Shown here piece after piece: positions 49,415-61,511 of a stretch of DNA of 64,000 bases (positions are counted from its first letter, which is position 1; each line of letters begins with the position of its first letter). A program made the translations under genes and the position numbers. Under the pieces are notes generated by a model that worked only from the letters and a program-made list of their open reading frames with translations, did not search any database and was not told where the DNA came from. The stretch is taken from NCBI RefSeq assembly GCF_002775205.1, contig NC_036447.1, positions 33,298,220 through 33,362,219 of the forward strand, in the 5' to 3' direction. Origin of the DNA: Xiphophorus maculatus (lineage: Eukaryota > Chordata > Actinopteri > Cyprinodontiformes > Poeciliidae).

Positions 49415-52400
49415 ATGCAAGATACATTGGCTATGGTGGACGACCCTGAGTACGAGGAGGAGGAGCCCTCCTTCAGCGACCCGGAGGACTTCGAGGATGA
49501 CATCGAGGATGAGGGTGAGCAGCGGCAGGAAATATGCCGGCTTTCTGGCCTGTTGCTAATTGTTAGCTGAGAGATCAACTGTGTTGCTACCTAAATTTTC
49601 AGACACCTCGCTATATCACATTTAATTTACTGGAACTTAATAGTTATATTTTTATAATAATGTTCAGTCTTGACTTATTGAACTGAAACGTCATTCTCTT
49701 TGAGGACTCACTCCCTTAAACGACCGTTTTAGCCTCACGCAGACCCCACACAGCCCCTCGCTCTGACGTTGTAGTTGTCTTTTTTTATTTAAACCCATTA
49801 TACGTTATATTTGTACATCTTGATAAATCTTTGATGTAGAAATCAAGGCCAAAAATAAAAACTGTAACTTTCCTTTCATATGATGTAATGAAACATCTGG
49901 TGACACTTCAGATTGCAACCCTGGGGTTTGTTCTGCATGTAAAATGTGCCCTGACCTATTTAGTTAAAACTGTGAAGGGTTTATAACCAGCCGTTTACGC
50001 AGTACATGAAATATGCTAACTTAATTTTAATCATTCTAAACTCGGTTGTTCTCCATCTATTTACACCTGTGACATCTTTGTGTTTGGCAGTAGGTGTTAT
50101 TACAGAAAAAAGCCTTCAATATCATCAAGCTGTTGAATCATTAAATCTCTTAAATAGAGCTATAGTAAAAGAGTCTCACTTGGACTTGGGGCAATGGTAT
50201 TTATGCATTAAGAGTCTGTTTTTAGTTTAAGTGTATTTATAGAATGGATATGTAATAAATTATTGTGACTGAAAATAAAATTGCGTAAGAATAATTTTCT
50301 TCCATCCATCCATTTTCTTACACCCTTGTCCCTAGTGAGGTCGGGAGGGGTGCTGGTGCCTATGTCCAGCGAACGTTTGGGGTGAGAGGTGGAGTCACCC
50401 TGGACAGGTTGCTAGTCCATCGCAGGAATAATTTTCTTATAAGAATTTTTCTATTGGATTTTTGCTAGAGATTCGGTGTTTAAGGATTTTCTGGCAGCGA
50501 CTATGCTGCAGGTTCCTTCTGATGTAGGGAATTATAAGATTATCATATTGTAAATCAAGGATCAAATAATGTTTTCCCAGCATTTAGCTAAAATGCATTA
50601 ATTCATTTGTGCATGAAAATACATGCTGTTGGTTGCTGCATTTCTCGACTAAAATCTAGTTTTGGTGTATAAAAAAAGATTTTTATGCTTGACGTATTGA
50701 CCGTTGATCAATGTCAAACAATGAAAAAAATGTGTCAGTTGATTTGTGAATCCTTAAAATTTCACCTTAGTTATGAACTTATAAAGTAAACTTAGCTTTA
50801 TGTTGTTTACTTGATTAAATTTCAATCCAGCCTTTCTTACCGTGTTTAAGTCTTTTTATACCCAAGTTTTGAGTATGAAAATGAGCCCGGGCCACCAGAA
50901 TAAACACTTTGATTAAGATAATTTAAAGAAGTTTTTCATAAAGTAATTAACTAGCTTAAATAAATTATATCTGCCAGCAGGAGGTTGCTCATACTTATTT
51001 TGGTTTTATTTGCTGTCATGATTTCTATGTCATAGTCAGAAGGCCCAAACAGAAATCAGAACTGCAATTCAAAGAAATTGAATTATGAGATTTTCTGAAT
51101 CGTAATATACTGTCAAACTAAAACAAGAATTTAACGTTTCTTTGATTGGTTCTTTAATGAATGCTCAATATCCTTGGTAGTAAAATAGTACTTGATTGTT
51201 GAGTACTTGGAAATGGAAGTATGTTGGTATGAAATGGGAATGAGGAAGCTTAAAGTATGGGTTTGACCCAATTAGCTTTTGGGAGTAATATAGTTTTAAA
51301 AACATTGTAGATATGATATTTATTAAAGCTATGCATATTTAAATGGTGGCTGTCAAAAAATACATAAAAATCTTCATGTTTGTTTTGTGGAATAAATGAA
51401 AAGTCAGCAGGTTGTGAAGCAGCAGGCTGAAGTAGTGCAGATGTTTTCTACCTGAACAGATGAGTCAGTCCTACTCCTCTGTCTTTCTTGCTCTCCAATT
51501 ATTCTTATTCTTATTATGTTGTGTCAACCTGTCAGAACTTCTGGAGGACATTTTACGGGAGAAACCCCAGGAGGCTGACGGGATTGACTCGGTGGTAGTG
51601 GTGGACAACGTCCCGCAGGTGGGGCCGGAGCGGTTGGAAAAACTCAAGAATGTGATACACAAGATCTTCTCCAAGTTCGGCAAGATCACAACTGAGTTTT
51701 ATCCGGAAGCCGACGGCATGACCAAAGGGTATGACCCCATGAGCTCCCTGCTCTGCCTGATTTGTTGCTTTTTGTGCCAGTTGAAGACATGAAACGCTCT
51801 CTTGCTCTTTGTAGATACATCTTTCTGGAGTATGCTGCCCCCACTCAGGCTGTGGAGGCGGTGAAGAATGCAGATGGCTACAAACTGGACAAACAGCATA
51901 CATTCAGAGTTAACCTCTTCACTGACTTTGACAAGTATGTGACATCAGTCAATAGAGTGGCAAGCAGAGATCTATCATAACATTAATTAAAAGCCCATTC
52001 TTTTTTTACTTTTGGTTTCAGGTACATGAACATCAGTGATGAGTGGGAGGCTCCAGAGAAACAGCCCTTTAAAGATTTTGTGAGTTTTACTCAATTATCT
52101 CTCGATCTCAGTTTATTTGGAAATGAATTTGGTTTCTTATCTCTGGTTTCTTGTTCAGGGTAATATGCGTCACTGGATTGAGGACTCAGACTGCCGTGAC
52201 CAGTACAGTGTCATCTATGAAGCTGGAGAGAGGACAGCCATCTTCTCAAATGATGCTAAAGATCCCATCTTGGCTGAGGAGCGAGCGGTGAGTTACCCGA
52301 CAGCTTCATGTAAGGTGGAGATTATCAGGATGTGGAACATGCAGAAGCCTTAACTGTTTGTGTTTGGATGCAGCGCTGGACAGAGACATACGTTCGCTGG

Positions 52401-55400
52401 TCTCCCAAAGGCACCTACCTGGCAACCTTCCACCAGCGAGGCATTGCATTGTGGGGTGGAGAGAAGTTCAAGCAGATCCAGAGGTTCAGCCATCAAGGCG
52501 TATCTCTCATTGACTTCTCACCATGTGAGAGGTAATCTATATAGGTTCAGAGTTGAGTCTCTGAAATCTAATTTATCTTTTTACGGTGCCAGCAAGGCCA
52601 AAATTAATAGTAAATAATAAAGACTTTGTGCTATTCTGATTTAGTAATGTAATTAGATTAGTTGTGTTACCACCCCAATGCCACTACAGGCAGTATCAGG
52701 CCCGAAAAGATGCGACTAGGGAGCAGATTTAGAAGTTCACCGAAAGCTACAGAATCTGTTAAAAATTGTGAGCTCTGCTGAAGTAAATAAAAGAGAGAAG
52801 TTCAAATACATGCTGAGAGTGAACATCCTTCCTAAAGGTGAAGCTGTATCACAGATTAAAAAAAGAAAACGGGAGACCGCGGATAACATAGGAAATAGCG
52901 CCCCCTTCACTTCCAGAGTGCAATGATCGCATTTCCAAAAAAGGTGTGAGACTGACAGTGGTCCGTCCCGCCCCTTTCTGTTTGCTGCAGCGAGGTGTAC
53001 TTGCATTAAGTAGAAATAATCGAACCCTGGGTTTGTGTCAGTCACTTTTAAAGGCGTGTCTCTTAACAGTGTTACCCAGAGTGTTTGCAACCTGAAGCTT
53101 TATTCCCTTAAACCCTTAATCTCCTCTTAGCTGTGATCAGCACATGCATTACATTATTAAAATCATCCAATTATAGTGCAGATATTACCTAAATGATGAG
53201 ACTTCTATAAATTATTGTGAAATGAATGGCAAGCTAGTCTTATTTCACCATTCTTTAACCCACTCTAAAGCTGGTTGAGGTTGCACCAATGACCAAGTTT
53301 AAAGATTGTTTGAAATTCTCATCAATTATTCTCACTAGGGAATCATTACAGCCCAGCTAAGTTAGCAAGGGCTGTAATGATTCCTCGAATGATTCTGCTC
53401 GAGTACCTCGATTATTAAAATTCCTTGAGGAAAATTAATCTGCCTCAAAGCTTCGTTAAACTATGTTTTATTATGTAGCGCACCGTATTCCGGCCGGGTC
53501 ATTATTTGTGTTGCTCAGTGCTCTCATTTCCGCCTATGAATTGTTGATGAAAACTAAGTGTTGGCAGCATAACAACCATCGAAATAAACAATCCTGAGTT
53601 ACTAAATCATAACTGGCCAGCTGATTAATGCTGGTTCTGACTGGTTGTTTCTGACTGAGCTGAGTAATTCTGCAGAATGCCAGGAGGAGACAGAGGAGAT
53701 TGATTTTTTTTTCAGAGATTATCTGTCTTGTATATCATAAGTCTTATGTTAGGACAGCGAAAGTTTTAATACATATGTAAAAACTTAGTTTTAGTTACAT
53801 GCTGCAGTTTTAAGCAGACATTCGGTGTGACTTCACTGCCGGGTGGAGCTTGAGCAGCTCCACGTGTGTGAAATGTTATGTCCCAGTAGCGCGTAGCAAC
53901 AGGGGGAGCAGAACCAGCATCTTACACCGCCAGCTCGAAGACTTAAATTATTTTTTGGGTTATTTGTTTAGCTTTCTGACCGTCATGCTCTTCCGGGTGA
54001 GTGTTAGTAGTTGTGCGCTGCTTTACCTGCTGCCTGGCCGCTCCGGCTGTCCTTTTGTCCTGAGCCTCGATGTAGCCAAACTCCGTCAAGTGCTTGTTTT
54101 TTAAATGTCGTATTAGATTCGTTGTGTTGATGCATTTTGACGTGCATGCACCGCCGAGGCAATTTTCCACCTCAACACGCAAACGTCCCCATTCACTCTC
54201 AGAGCGTTATAGTTCCACACGACATTGCTTAGGATTTGCTGCCGTACGCTGGCGCAGTTTGAGGGAAAGAAGAGATGAGCTGGACAGGCAGGCTGCGAAG
54301 TGAGATACAGGTGATCAGTTTGTGTGATCGGCAACAAGAGACAGTGATTGGCGATCACCGATCGTACACTTTTTCACAAAAATCGGTTGATTATGATTGG
54401 TGACCGATCGATCGGCACACCTCTAGTCTGGGAGGAATTTTTTGATTGATGATAAGGTCTGTGTTTTTATTTTTGGGGGGATTAATAAATTGACTTAAAT
54501 TGACTGGCGTGATGCCTGGAGTACAGCAGCCTTTCTCGTCCCAGAGTTGCTGCCTGGTGGCAGCGAGGAGTGCTGCAGGTGTATTATACAGGTGAGCAGA
54601 TAGACTGAATACTGTGGGCGGCTGTTCTTGTAGTTTATGTTTAACGTAAGTGTAACTTTACGGACAAACCGCAACATAAGGTTCATTTCATTTCATCGCA
54701 CAAATGGGTGGCGGAGCGCATCATGGCGGTACGTAGCTGGTAGATGAGTTTCTGTGTGTGACAAACGAAGAAGTCAAATCCCGTCACTAACATGGACACA
54801 AAAGCTACAGATGGCTGGACAAGTTGAAAGTACATATGTTAAATTGACTGAAAATGAATACATAAACTATAGACCTTTTGTGTCTGTGAGCCTGCCTCTT
54901 TATTATTAAATTGAATATAATTTCAGATTTTTGTATAACTTTCCTTCAGGTTAACTTAGAAAGAGGGCTTCTATTTTTACAGGTTAATTTTCTAAACTAC
55001 ATAAAAGTAATTGTTTGGGAAGCTCAAGTATGAAAATTGGACTCATGTTGATATCCAATAGTAACACTGCTGTTAGATTTACCAATATTTTATTTTCAAA
55101 TTTTTCTTATCCGATTACGCGATTAATCGTTAAAATACTCGATTACTAAAATATTCATTTACAACAGCCCTAAAGTTAACAGATTAATAACTTATCAGAA
55201 AAATAATATTTGTAGTGCACAGTCCATTTGGCAGAAATATTCTTGGATTGCAAAATCGAGGAGGATCAACATGCACAGCATCAGCAGATATCCCTTCTAT
55301 GAACAGCATGTTGAGGCATGGGAGATTAAGCAAGGGATTCTAGGTACCTTTGGTTTTAAGTAGCATTGTGGAACCACACCTTTAAAGACTCATTTCAGTA

Positions 55401-58400
55401 AATCTTTGGAGTCCTGTGTGTTTGGGCCGAGCAGGTATGTGAGATTCTTCACTGTAAACATGATTGGTGGTCTTAACCTTTACTTTGTGTGTATTGCTGC
55501 CTGTCAGGTACGTAGTGACCTTCAGTCCGTTGTTGGACACTAAGGAGGATCCACAGGCCATCATCATCTGGGACATCTTGACAGGACAGAAGAAGAGAGG
55601 CTTCCACTGCGAGAGCTCAGCTCACTGGCCCATATTCAAGTCAGTACAGCACTTATCAGGCTGCCATCATTTTAGCAGGAACAGTCGGGCTAAATGTAGA
55701 TTTCTGCTTTCAGATGGAGCCATGATGGGAAGTTCTTTGCAAGGATGACTACAGACACACTGAGCATCTATGAAACTCCAGTAGGAAATCTCAAAATAAG
55801 GGGTTTTATTTTTAAAATATTTTTAGATGTGATCCTAAAGTATTTATTTATTTATTTTATTGTTTTAGTCAATGGGCTTGTTGGACAAGAAAAGTCTCAA
55901 GATCAATGGGATCAAGTAAGCTTTCTCTCTTTTTCAACTATTTGGTGCTGTTGCAGATTTTTGACACGTATTGAGAGTGTGTGTGTGTTTCTGCAGGGAC
56001 TTTTCTTGGTCTCCTGGTGACAACATCATTGCATTCTGGGTACCGGAGGACAAGGACATCCCTGCAAGAGTGACTCTGATGCAGTTGCCTTCCCGCCAGG
56101 AGATCCGTGTCCGCAATCTGTTCAACGTCGTGGACTGCAAGCTGCACTGGCAGAGGAATGGCGATTACTTGTGCGTGAAAGTGGACAGGACTCCCAAAGG
56201 AACACAGGTACCTAAAAAGAAGGCACCTCCTGTTTGGATTAAAAATAAGCTGAAAAAATCTAAATCTGTCTTCACGTTACAGGGCGTTGTTACCAACTTT
56301 GAAATTTTCAGAATGAGGGAGAAACAAGTTCCTGTTGATGTGGTGGAGATGAAAGGTAGGAACAAACGCACAAACTCCAGGGGTTGGAAAAACTTCTTTC
56401 CAAAAAATCAATTAACACGGTTTCCTAGTCAGTAAAAGTTTATCCTGGTAAAAACCTCTTATTGTACTCTTTGCTTCGTCCAGAGGGATATGGGCTCTCT
56501 GCTGTTGACAAATGATTTCATCCTAGAGGCATGGCCTCTGTTGAGGTTCTAAATTTTTCTAGTGTTTGCCCGTGATGTAACACTAAGAAGCTTACCGGAC
56601 ATTGCCTGCACTGTAAACAACCGTTCTCCACAGTGGAGAGAGAAAAGCCGATCCAAACTAGGCGTCTGTTCATTTTAATTCAATATTTAGAAGTATGGTC
56701 TACACGGACTGAACGGCTTCCTTCACTTCCTCCACTGCCTTTGCTAGAACTGCAAGCAGACAACAATTCTAAAACATCATTCCCAATTTCTCATTTTATT
56801 CACTGATTGGTCTGATATAAATTCTATTGGAGACAATCTAAGTGAAGGGAAGAAAGCCAAACTGTGCTGTAAGTGAGATTTTTTTTTTGCGGAATTGCAC
56901 ATGAAGGGTTAGGGTTAGGGCAGGCTAATAAAAGTTCTTAAATGTTTTTCTCCTTTGGATAAGTTGAAAATCAAAAAAGCCTTTTCAAAGTATTTGAATT
57001 TCTAAATGCTTTTCCTTTTTCAATTATTTCTCCATTCATTTTTCTGTTTGTACTCTCCATCCATTGGTCTGTCCACGTGTCGGGGTCAGCAGCTCACATG
57101 TGCAGATTGTCAGGGTTGACTGAAGGGACAGTGGCTGATTCCAGACCTGTGTGGAAATTGATTAGGTCTCCTTGAAATGTATCAGCCGATCACCCAAAAT
57201 TAGGGAAATCAAGGACGATTTACTGGTGCACCTTGACAAGTTTCCACCTGTAGATATTTAAAATTATTATCATAAATTCTGGACTATAAGCTGCTACTTT
57301 TTTCCCACACTTTGAACATTGCGGCTAAGGTGCAGCTAATGCGTGTTTTTTCTTGCTGGCAAAACAGTAGTCAATCAAACTGATGAGTCGTTCGATTGAA
57401 ATTGTGTGACAACTCAAGAGCACTTTTCAATGATCGGTATTGTAAATCCAGTAGTGCCTGCAGCTGTATGGCTATAAGCCTTGAAATTTTCTTTTAATTA
57501 AAGACAAAGTTCCTTTATTTTTTTATTATCTAACCACCTTTACTATTAACAACATTGCAGATAAAAACTGTATTTTGTGTCAAAACATCTTGTACGTAGC
57601 CTGCATCTGTGTGAGTCTGTGGGTGTGGGCACATGTACGTTCTAATCCTAAATGTTATTGGTCAGTTTACGTATGTTTATTTGGCAGCTTGGCGCTCTTT
57701 CTGTTAGCTAAATACTTTACAGAAGTCATATTTAGCTGCAGTGAAGCTAGCTATAAACAATAAGCTGAGTTTTAACCCTCCCGTAGTTTTAAGAGTAGTT
57801 GAGTGAATGCCCCTTTGATGTGGCAGGGTTGCAGCTTTTTATGTATGCTTTTTACATTGGCAGCTCTGTCTTTCTGAACAAATTTGATTTAGCTGGAGTG
57901 AGAGTCAGAATGGCACTGTGGCTTGTAAAAGTGCAGGCCCTGGTCTGTCTATTCCTTTATATTCCTTTATCCTGCTTGTCTTTTACCCCTCGCAGTTTGA
58001 GGGGTTTGATCAGATAAGGTTTTAAAGCGTGATAGCTGCAGACGTATTTCATGTCAGTCTACAGTGTAGTCATGAAGCCTAGGCGCAAATTCAAACTGGA
58101 AGACTCTTTTATCCCCACCGGGACCCGTTAATTGAAGCAACCTGCCCACAATTGTCGACCTATCAACGCCGGACCAAGCCACGTCACGTCCAATCATCGA
58201 CCAAGTCCCAGCTGATAAGGACCTTCATTCATGGTGTCCTTCGCTCTCCAGCCGAGCTCAACCCACCACCACCCCTTCTCCTCCATTCGTCCGGTCCTGC
58301 GGCCCGCACCCTTCTTCAACCTCCACCACCAGTGCCTTGCCCGGGGGGATGACGTTCCTAACAGCATCGGGGATGCTCATCTGAAGCCTATCGCTAACGC

Positions 58401-61306
58401 TGCGATAACCGTTATCCCCAGCCGGGGCCCGAGCGCCAAAGACTTTAAATCCTGTTTGTCAATAAACTCTTCTAATTGTCGTCTTATCTCCGTCTGAGTC
58501 TCTCCAGATTGAATTTATATTTATACTTTGATGTGTGAATCTTCTGTTGTTTGCAGAAAGCATTATTGCATTTGCTTGGGAACCAAATGGCAGCAAATTT
58601 GCCGTTCTCCATGGAGAGTCCCCGAGAATCAACGCCTCCTTCTATCATGTCAAAAACAATGGCAAGATCGAGCTCATAAGTGAGTAAATACAACAGATGC
58701 GCAGAAGAATGCTGTCTATTCTTATCTAATGTGTAAAGCTCTTTGTGTTTTTGTTCTGTTTTGTCTGCAGAGATGTTCGACAAGCAGCAGGCAAACAGTA
58801 TTTTCTGGAGTCCACAGGGACAATTCATGGTGCTGGCTGGACTTAGGAGGTCAGAGGTCAAAATGTTTTTGTGTGAAACAAACTCAAGCAGCCGCTGATG
58901 AAAAAGCAAACATTTTTCTGACACCTCATATGAGAGCTAAGCTCATGATTCTAAATCTGTTCTGAGGCTTGCACCCCTGCTCCTCCTCAATGCTGCTGAA
59001 TGCCTCCAGATGTTCTCACCTTCCTGTCGGTGTGTGTGTGTGTTCAGTATGAACGGGGCTCTGGCCTTTGTGGATACCTCCGACTGCACCATGATGAACA
59101 TCGCAGAGCACTACATGGCCTCCGATGTGGAGTGGGACCCCACCGGTCGATACGTCGTCACCTCCGTCTCATGGTGGAGCCACAAGGTTGGCAACGCCTC
59201 CTGCTGGCAGACCAGGGGACACGTCCTCAGGTCTAGTCCTGTTTTCTGCTAACGTCCCCTTCACTCTCTGGGCTCAGGTGGACAACGCGTACTGGTTGTG
59301 GACCTTCCAAGGACGTCTGCTTCAGAAGAACAACAAGGATCGCTTCTGTCAGCTGCTGTGGAGGCCCAGACCTCCCACTTTGCTCAGTTCAGATCAGATC
59401 AAGGTTTGCTTCCACCTCAATTGTAGATCTTCTTCATGCAGACAACACACACCTGCTAAACCTTAGTCGAGCCTTCTGTTGATTACAAATGTCAAATTTC
59501 TTACAGATGATAAAAAAAGATCTGAAGAAATATTCCAAGATCTTTGAGCAGAAGGATCGTCTGAGCCAGTCCAAGGCCTCAAAGGTTGGATTTTTTTTCA
59601 TTACTGTTTCTGACGTTTATGTTTATTGCAGGGTTTGTAGTATTAATTTCCTACTTTTTAGAAAAAGCATCAAATTTGATCCAAGTATTTCCAGATTTGG
59701 ATATGAGTGGAGAAGCAGTAGTAGTTGCTGTTTAAAAACCCTAAGGAAACCTAACAGATTACATCAAGTCACTGATTTGCAGCATTCACTCCTCCTGGAT
59801 CAGCAGGGGGCGACAGTGGAGAGGAAAAACTCTCCTTTAACAGGAAGGAAGCTCCAGCAGATCCAGAAGTGGGCTCAGTACCAGCGGCCAGCTGCCACCA
59901 CCAACTAAAGAGTTGATGATAGTACTAGCTCCTTCAGTCGCTTCTTCTAGGAAAGACATGGCTAAACAGAGTAGCTTTGAGCCATCCGACTCTCTCTGTG
60001 CATCTGATTATGTATGCATTAATCTAGTCTTCCATGAATCTGTCTTTCTCTCGGATCGTTTTTGCAGGTTCTATTTTTAAAACGGCAGTATGTAAAATGG
60101 ACTTTTCTGAGCTTTCCATAATGTTATAATGTTATTCCCTTATCAAAAACCTTCCATAGAGTGTTTTCTTCATTTTTTCATGCATGTTTGAGAAATCCTT
60201 TCATCTCCATGGTAATCTTTCAGCTGTGCAAAATACCTGGGTGGACCTAGCCCACCTTCAGCTCCTTCTTGGAGCTGCCGTGTCCAAAAAGGACACTTAT
60301 TGTTAGTGTTAAAAGAAATTTTACTTCCTGTTTTAAGTCAAATTTTATATATACAGTACAACCAAAAGTTTGGACACACCTTTTAATTCAATGAGTTTCC
60401 TTTATTTTCATGACATTTGGCATTGTAGATTCACACTGAAGGCATCAAAACTATGAATAACACATGTGGAAATATGCACTAAACAAAAAAGTGTAAAACA
60501 ACTGAAAATAGCCCTTATATTCTAGTTTCTTCAAAGTAGCAACCTTTTGCTGTGATTACTGCTTTGCACACACTCTGCATTTTCTTGATGAGCTTCAAGA
60601 GGTCGTCACCTGAAATGGTTTTCACTTCATAGGTCAACCTGCCCTGTCAGGTTAATAAGTGGGATTTCTTGCCTTATAAATAGTCATGGAAATAAAGAAA
60701 ACCCATTGAATTAGAAGGTGTGTCCAAACCTTTGGTCTGTACTGTATAATATAATATAATTTTTTAACAATTGAAGGTAAGCAGTTACAAAATAGCACTA
60801 TATGCCTGGAAAACAAATAATACTGCCCCTTTAAATGAGTGAGTTTTACAATTAAAAATGTCCTTATTTGAGTAGTGCAAACCATGCTGATGCATGCAAC
60901 AATCCTAAAGAAATCAGGCAGGTTGGTAATGCCTGGGATGGTCGATTGTGAAAGTCAAAAAAAAGTTTAAAAGTTCTCATAAAGCTGCGTGTGTGTGTGT
61001 GTGTTTAAACGCATGTGAGAGCAGGAGCTGGTGGACAAGCGCAGGGCCATGATGGAGGAGTACCGTCACTACCGGGAGGCAGCTCAGCAGCTCTATCATG
61101 AACAGAAGAGCCTCCGCCTCGAGCTCAGAGGGGGTCAGAAATCACTGGTATTTTACTGAACCCACACTCAGATTTTCAGTGTTTAAAATGTTGCCATGTC
61201 TTCAGGTGTGGACACCGATGAGCTGGACAGCAACGTGGACGACTGGGAGGAGGAGACTATTGAGTTTTTTATCAATGAAGAAATCATTCCCTTCGGAGAT
61301 CTGTAG
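49415..61306 (+). CDS. eif3b: eif3b, translation initiation factor eIF3 subunit b
   Basis: Eighteen coding exons: 49415-49514, 51536-51728, 51815-51934, 52022-52079, 52159-52287, 52374-52531, 55508-55639, 55714-55780, 55869-55915, 55997-56207, 56283-56355, 58557-58679, 58771-58849, 59048-59186, 59278-59403, 59507-59584, 61025-61133, 61206-61306 (TAG). Sum 2043 nt, 680 codons plus stop. The protein is a scaffold of the eIF3 complex on the 40S ribosome. An acidic N-terminus ([16 protein letters not shown]) leads to an RRM at about 46-137 ([31 protein letters not shown]), then a WD40-type beta-propeller ([88 protein letters not shown]), and a charged C-terminal helix ending [11 protein letters not shown] that binds eIF3i/g in other species. 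Start MQD agrees with mammals, but the roughly 130-residue Pro/Ala/Glu-rich N-terminal extension of the human protein is missing. Head to head with brat1. Confidence 0.96.
50302..50425 (-). mobile_element. Short retroelement insertion with 13-bp target-site duplication (copy 2 of the CCATCCAT tail)
   Basis: GAATAATTTTCTT flanks both sides (50289-50301 and 50426-50438). The 124-bp insert starts CCATCCATCCATTTTCTTAC and ends CTAGTCCATCGCAG, like 18303-18440. It is either a severely 5'-truncated LINE or a very short SINE, in eif3b intron 1. Confidence 0.82.
53616..53812. mobile_element. Palindromic MITE family A, partial copy 4
   Basis: Contains CTGACTGGTTGTTTCTGACT, AGATTATCTGTCTTGTATAT and the end GTTACATGCTGCAGTTTTAA. 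Only the right half is present. Confidence 0.6.
53943..54182 (-). pseudogene. BED-type zinc-finger fragment of a hAT transposase
   Basis: The minus strand reads [20 protein letters not shown], the CxxC...NTTNLxxHLxxxH layout of BED fingers found in hAT transposases and ZBED proteins. The frame is 79 codons and continues into an unrelated-looking, glutamine/threonine-rich stretch. No RNase H-like catalytic core follows. Confidence 0.6.
56356..58556. other. eif3b intron 11
   Basis: Mostly anonymous, AT-rich sequence. A short GGGTTAGGGTTAGGG run is at about 56908-56922. A GC-rich LTR-like block occupies the last 500 nt. Confidence 0.55.
58060..58500 (+). repeat. GC-rich LTR-like block in eif3b intron 11
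   Basis: Composition jumps from AT-rich to GC-rich at about 58070 and falls again at 58500. Near the end CAATAAACTCTTCTAATTG then TCGTCTTATCTCCGTCTGAG reads like the R/U5 end of an LTR. No flanking duplication or matching TG...CA ends were found, so borders are uncertain. Confidence 0.4.
60076..60835. mobile_element. MITE family B, copy split by a Tc1-like insertion
   Basis: Left end TTTAAAACGGCAGTATGTAA; right end, on the other strand, TTTAAAGGGGCAGTATTATT. The internal GGGTGGACCTAGCCCACC matches the copy at 43870-44418. The Tc1-like element at 60354-60744 interrupts it. Confidence 0.75.
60354..60744 (-). mobile_element. Deleted Tc1-like transposon with ~60-bp terminal inverted repeats
   Basis: Ends CAGTACAACCAAAAGTTTGG and, on the other strand, CAGTACAGACCAAAGGTTTG continue to match for about 60 bp. 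A TA pair flanks each end (60352-60353 and 60745-60746). The inside keeps only the transposase C-terminus on the minus strand ([20 protein letters not shown], then CYFEETRI and a stop). 391 bp in total. Confidence 0.88.
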
Positions 61307-61359
61307 TCCGCTACACAGGTTGGTCCTGTTCATTCAGCCCAATATTATGAACAGTATTG

Positions 61360-61389
61360 ATAATCCTGGAACCAATATTCCAGGATTAT
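61360..61389. other. Perfect 12-bp hairpin shortly after the eif3b stop codon
   Basis: ATAATCCTGGAA (61360-61371), loop CCAATA, TTCCAGGATTAT (61378-61389). It lies in the 3'UTR if the transcript ends at 61506, or in the proposed 3'UTR intron. Confidence 0.6.
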
Positions 61390-61505
61390 TTTTCTGGAAT
61401 ATTGATTTAGGATATGAATACTATATAATCCTAACGATGCATTTTTCTGGTTGAAAAGCTTCATCACAGGTTTCTTCTTATATCTTAGGTTGGGAAAGAA
61501 TGGAA

Positions 61506-61511
61506 AATAAA
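61506..61511 (+). terminator. Proximal candidate poly(A) signal of eif3b
   Basis: AATAAA 200 nt downstream of the stop. It would be used only if the proposed 3'UTR intron is not spliced. Confidence 0.35.

Larger units (their letters stand above)
53369..55173 (-). mobile_element. Decayed hAT transposon with BED-finger remnant and internal insertions
   Basis: Left end GGGCTGTAATGATTCCTCGA and right end, on the other strand, AGGGCTGTTGTAAATGAATA, each followed by CGAG/CGATTA-rich sequence. Between them are a BED-type zinc-finger fragment (54182-53943), a piece of MITE A (53616-53812) and another hAT-like end reading, on the other strand, AGAGGTGTGCCGATCGATCG (54361-54426). No intact transposase. 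Confidence 0.6.
52532..55507. other. eif3b intron 6, mostly hAT transposon
   Basis: The longest eif3b intron. 52532-53338 shows no recognisable feature. 53339-55173 is the hAT-like region described below. The rest is anonymous. Confidence 0.6.

Noticed and set aside
56900..56925. GGGTTAGGGTTAGGG run
   Set aside because: Only two to three telomere-like units, too few for an interstitial telomere; a similar short run at about 24660 shows it is chance.
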